This document shows, one piece after another, positions 60,697 to 64,000 of a stretch of DNA of 64,000 nucleotides. Source of the stretch: Euonymus europaeus (lineage: Eukaryota; Streptophyta; Magnoliopsida; Celastrales; Celastraceae); contig OY756972.1 in NCBI GenBank assembly GCA_963580455.1, forward strand, positions 1,069,001-1,133,000. Reading direction: 5' to 3'. Positions within the stretch are counted from its first letter, which is position 1. Every line of letters starts with the position of its first letter. The translations under genes were made by a program, and so were the position numbers. The notes beneath the pieces are model-generated. The model was given only the letters and a program-made list of their open reading frames with translations. It had not been told where the DNA came from and made no database searches.

Positions 60697-63600
60697 GCCG
60701 CGAAATGTGGTTTCTTTACGTAAACGGTTTTATGAATATCCGTTGACTCCGAGTTCTGAATTCGGTGATTTTTAGCTTGATTTCACACTACTTTTCGAGC
60801 TCTACAATCCTGGCGTTTCGGATTTTGATTTCAGAACTCGTGGCTAGTAGGTCTCGTTTCACCAAGTTAGCCGCGAAATGTGGTTTCTTTACGTAAACGG
60901 TTTTATGAATATCCGTTGACTCCGAGTTCTGAATTCGGTGATTTTTAGCTTGATTTCACACTACTTTTCGAGCTCTACGATCCTGGCATTTCGGATTTTG
61001 ATTTCAGAACTCGTGGCTAGTTGGTCTCGTTTCACCTAGTTAGCCGCGAAATGTGGTTCTTTACGTAAACGGTTTTATGAATATTCGTTGACTCCGAGTT
61101 CTGAATTCGGCGATTTTTAGCTTGATTTCACACTACTTTTCGAGCTCTACAATCCTGGCGTTTTGGATTTTGATTTCAGAACTCGTGGCTAGTTGGTCTC
61201 GTTTCACCTAGTTAGCCGCGAAATGTGGTTTCTTTACGTAAACGGTTTTATGAATATCCGTTGACTCCGAGTTCTGAATTCGGTGATTTTTAGCTTGATT
61301 TCACACTACTTTTCGAGCTCTACAATCCTGGAGTTTCGGATTTTGATTTCAGAACTCGTGGCTAGTTGGTCTCGTTTCACCTAGTTAGCCGCGAAATGTG
61401 GTTTCTTTACGTAAACGGTTTTATGAATATCCGTTGACTCCGAGTTCTGAATTCGGTGATTTTTAGCTTGATTTCACACTACTTTTCGAGCTCTACAATC
61501 CTGGTGTTTCGGATTTTGATTTCAGAACTCGTGGCTAGTTGGTCTCGTTTCACCTAGTTAGACGCGAAATGTGGTTTCTTTACGTAAACGGTTTTATGAA
61601 TATCCGTTGACTCCGAGTTCTGAATTCGGTGATTTTTAGCTTGATTTCACACTACTTTTCGAGCTCTACTATCCTGGCGTTTCGGATTTTGATTTCAGAA
61701 CTCGTGGCTAGTTGGTCTCGTTTCACCTAGTTAGACGCGAAATGTGGTTTCTTTACGTAAACGGTTTTATGAATATCCGTTGACTCCGAGTTCTGAATTC
61801 GGTGATTTTTAGCTTGATTTCACACTACTTTTTGAGCTCTACTATCCTGGGGTTTCGGATTTTGATTTCAGAACTCGTGGCTAGTTGGTCTCGTTTCACC
61901 TAGTTTGCCGCGAAATGTGGTTTCTTTACGTAAACGGTTTTATGAATATCCGTTGACTCCGAGTTCTGAATTCGGTGATTTTTAGCTTGATTTCACACTA
62001 CTTTTCGAGCTCTACGATCCTGGCGTTTCGGATTTTGATTTCAGAACTCGTGGATAGTTGGTCTCGTTTCACCTAGTTAGCCGCGAAATGTGGTTTCTTT
62101 ACGTAAACGGTTTTATGAATATCCGTTGACTCCGAGTTCTGAATTCAGTGATTTTTAGCTTGATTTCACACTAATTTTCGTGCTCTACGATCCTGGCGTT
62201 TCGGATTTTGATTTCAGAACTCGTGGCTAGTAGGTCTCGTTTCACCTAGTTAGCCGCGAAATGTGGTTTCTTTACGTAAACAGTTTTATGAATATCCGTT
62301 GACTCCGAGTTCTGAATTCGATGATTTTTAGCTTGATTTCAGACTACTTTTCGAGCTCTACAATCCTGGCATTTCGGATTTTGATTTCAGAACTCGTGGC
62401 TAGTAGGTCTCGATTCACCTATTTTGCCGCAAAATGTGGTTTCTTTACGTAAACGGTTTTATGAATATCCGTTGACTCCGAGTTCTGAATTCGGTGATTT
62501 TTAGCTTGATTTCACACTACTTTTCGAGCTCTACAATCCTGGCGTTTCGGATTTTGATTTCAGAACTCGTGGCTAGTAGGTCTCGTTTCACCAAGTTAGC
62601 CGCGAAATGTGGTTTCTTTACGTAAACGGTTTTATGAATATCCGTTGACTCCGAGTTCTGAATTCGGTGATTTTTAGCTTGATTTCACACTACTTTTCGA
62701 GCTCTACGATCCTGGCATTTCGGATTTTGATTTCAGAACTCGTGGCTAGTTGGTCTCGTTTCACCTAGTTAGCCGCGAAATGTGGTTCTTTACGTAAACG
62801 GTTTTATGAATATTCGTTGACTCCGAGTTCTGAATTCGGCGATTTTTAGCTTGATTTCACACTACTTTTCGAGCTCTACAATCCTGGCGTTTTGGATTTT
62901 GATTTCAGAACTCGTGGCTAGTTGGTCTCGTTTCACCTAGTTAGCCGCGAAATGTGGTTTCTTTACGTAAACGGTTTTATGAATATCCGTTGACTCCGAG
63001 TTCTGAATTCGGTGATTTTTAGCTTGATTTCACACTACTTTTCGAGCTCTACAATCCTGGAGTTTCGGATTTTGATTTCAGAACTCGTGGCTAGTTGGTC
63101 TCGTTTCACCTAGTTAGCCGCGAAATGTGGTTTCTTTACGTAAACGGTTTTATGAATATCCGTTGACTCCGAGTTCTGAATTCGGTGATTTTTAGCTTGA
63201 TTTCACACTACTTTTCGAGCTCTACAATCCTGGTGTTTCGGATTTTGATTTCAGAACTCGTGGCTAGTTGGTCTCGTTTCACCTAGTTAGACGCGAAATG
63301 TGGTTTCTTTACGTAAACGGTTTTATGAATATCCGTTGACTCCGAGTTCTGAATTCGGTGATTTTTAGCTTGATTTCACACTACTTTTCGAGCTCTACTA
63401 TCCTGGCGTTTCGGATTTTGATTTCAGAACTCGTGGCTAGTTGGTCTCGTTTCACCTAGTTAGACGCGAAATGTGGTTTCTTTACGTAAACGGTTTTATG
63501 AATATCCGTTGACTCCGAGTTCTGAATTCGGTGATTTTTAGCTTGATTTCACACTACTTTTTGAGCTCTACTATCCTGGGGTTTCGGATTTTGATTTCAG

Positions 63601-64000
63601 AACTCGTGGCTAGTTGGTCTCGTTTCACCTAGTTTGCCGCGAAATGTGGTTTCTTTACGTAAACGGTTTTATGAATATCCGTTGACTCCGAGTTCTGAAT
63701 TCGGTGATTTTTAGCTTGATTTCACACTACTTTTCGAGCTCTACGATCCTGGCGTTTCGGATTTTGATTTCAGAACTCGTGGATAGTTGGTCTCGTTTCA
63801 CCTAGTTAGCCGCGAAATGTGGTTTCTTTACGTAAACGGTTTTATGAATATCCGTTGACTCCGAGTTCTGAATTCAGTGATTTTTAGCTTGATTTCACAC
63901 TAATTTTCGTGCTCTACGATCCTGGCATTTCGGATTTTGATTTCAGAACTCGTGGCTAGTAGGTCTCGTTTCACCTAGTTAGCCGCGAAATGTGGTTTCT
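60697..64000 (+). repeat. 10-monomer HOR, 1729 bp, second copy cut by window edge
   Basis: m352-m361 (60697-62425) and m362 to the end (62426-64000) match at an offset of 1729 bp. Markers are CACCAAGTTAG (60860, 62589), TATTCGTTGAC with GGCGATTTTT (m354, m364), GACGCGAAATG (61561/63290 and 61734/63463), CTACTATCC, TAGTTTGCCGCG, GGATAGTTGG (62052, 63781) and TTCGTGCTC. One difference is CCTGGCGTTT against CCTGGCATTT in m360/m370. Several of these states occur nowhere else in the window. Confidence 0.92.

Larger units (their letters stand above)
1..64000 (+). repeat. Tandem satellite DNA array, 173-bp monomer, about 370 copies
   Basis: Every stretch of the window is a copy of one 173-bp unit, always in the same orientation, with no spacer and no foreign sequence. 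Fixing the start at GCCGCG gives monomer starts at 1, 174, 347 and so on to 63982. That is 370 complete monomers plus 19 bases. Lengths are 173 bp (341 copies) or 172 bp (29 copies), which sums exactly to 63,981. The array runs off both edges. A nucleosome-sized monomer with nested higher-order repeats is typical of eukaryotic centromeric or other constitutive heterochromatin; this role is inferred. I do not recognise the family. An assembly of long near-identical repeats can contain collapsed or duplicated units, so copy order should be read with that caution. Confidence 0.99.

Noticed and set aside
1..64000. Tandem-repeat protein gene
   Set aside because: A 173-bp unit shifts frame at each copy, and stops occur in all frames within one to two monomers.
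1..64000. CRISPR array
   Set aside because: The repeat is 173 bp with no unique spacers and no adjacent cas genes. All intervening sequence is itself repeat.
1..64000. rDNA intergenic spacer or 5S rRNA array
   Set aside because: No rRNA gene segment or RNA polymerase III internal promoter boxes are recognisable in the monomer.
1..64000. Telomeric repeats, tRNA genes, LTRs or transposase remnants
   Set aside because: Read-through on both strands shows only the satellite monomer. There is no TTTAGGG or TTAGGG run and no break in monomer phase that could hold an insertion.

Overview
The whole 64,000-base window is one uninterrupted head-to-tail satellite DNA array. I find no protein-coding gene, RNA gene, transposon or unique sequence in it. 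The basic unit is a monomer of 173 bp (about 42% G+C by hand count of the commonest form), and every copy is in the same orientation. Taking the GCCGCG at position 1 as the monomer start, I count 370 complete monomers (1-63981) plus the first 19 bases of monomer 371. The arithmetic closes exactly: 341 monomers of 173 bp and 29 of 172 bp. The array enters and leaves at both window edges, so its true length is above 64 kb. In this answer 'm25' means the 25th monomer, and 'monomer position' runs 1-173 with position 1 at the first G of GCCGCG. Window coordinates 1-173 therefore serve as the ruler. || Organism: a nucleosome-sized monomer (about 173 bp), multi-kilobase higher-order repeats (HORs) and complete purity over 64 kb point to a eukaryotic chromosome, most likely centromeric or other constitutive heterochromatin. 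Plants are the favoured guess, since many plant centromeric satellites are 150-180 bp, but nothing in the window proves the lineage and I do not recognise the sequence as a named family. || Layout: monomers differ from one another at a limited set of recurring sites. Important ones are position 38 (G/A), 49 (G/C/T), 83 (G/T), 95 (C/A/T), 110 (G/A), 119 (G/A), 123 (C/T), 153 (T/A), 157 (C/G), 160 (G/C) and the length site at 13-17. Using these as markers, the array breaks into blocks. 1-12107: an older-looking, heterogeneous domain with a private CTCCCAATTAGCC haplotype and a 13-monomer unit present twice, once with an extra 6-mer. 12108-14354: a second copy of 4325-6571. 15391-19196: an 11-mer in two copies. 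18332-27323: a 26-mer in two copies. 29400-41330: a 28-mer in two full copies plus a third copy of its last 13 monomers. 41331-51185: overlapping 14-, 18-, 11- and 29-monomer repeats. 52051-54299: an alternating dimer block. 55164-60696: an 11-mer in three copies, the last shortened. 60697-64000: a 10-mer in two copies, the second cut by the window edge. || How it works together: the pattern is what unequal crossing-over, gene conversion or replication-based amplification would leave. HOR copies are nearly identical by eye (a handful of differences per 2-5 kb), while neighbouring monomers inside a unit differ at several sites. Two short cassettes of monomer types recur in fixed order across the window and serve as building blocks of the larger units. 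Sequence features kept in almost all monomers are an 11-bp inverted repeat, a 17-bp near-palindrome, a 10-bp palindrome, spaced T-tracts and about 13 CpG sites. These may matter for chromatin, but no function is shown by sequence alone.
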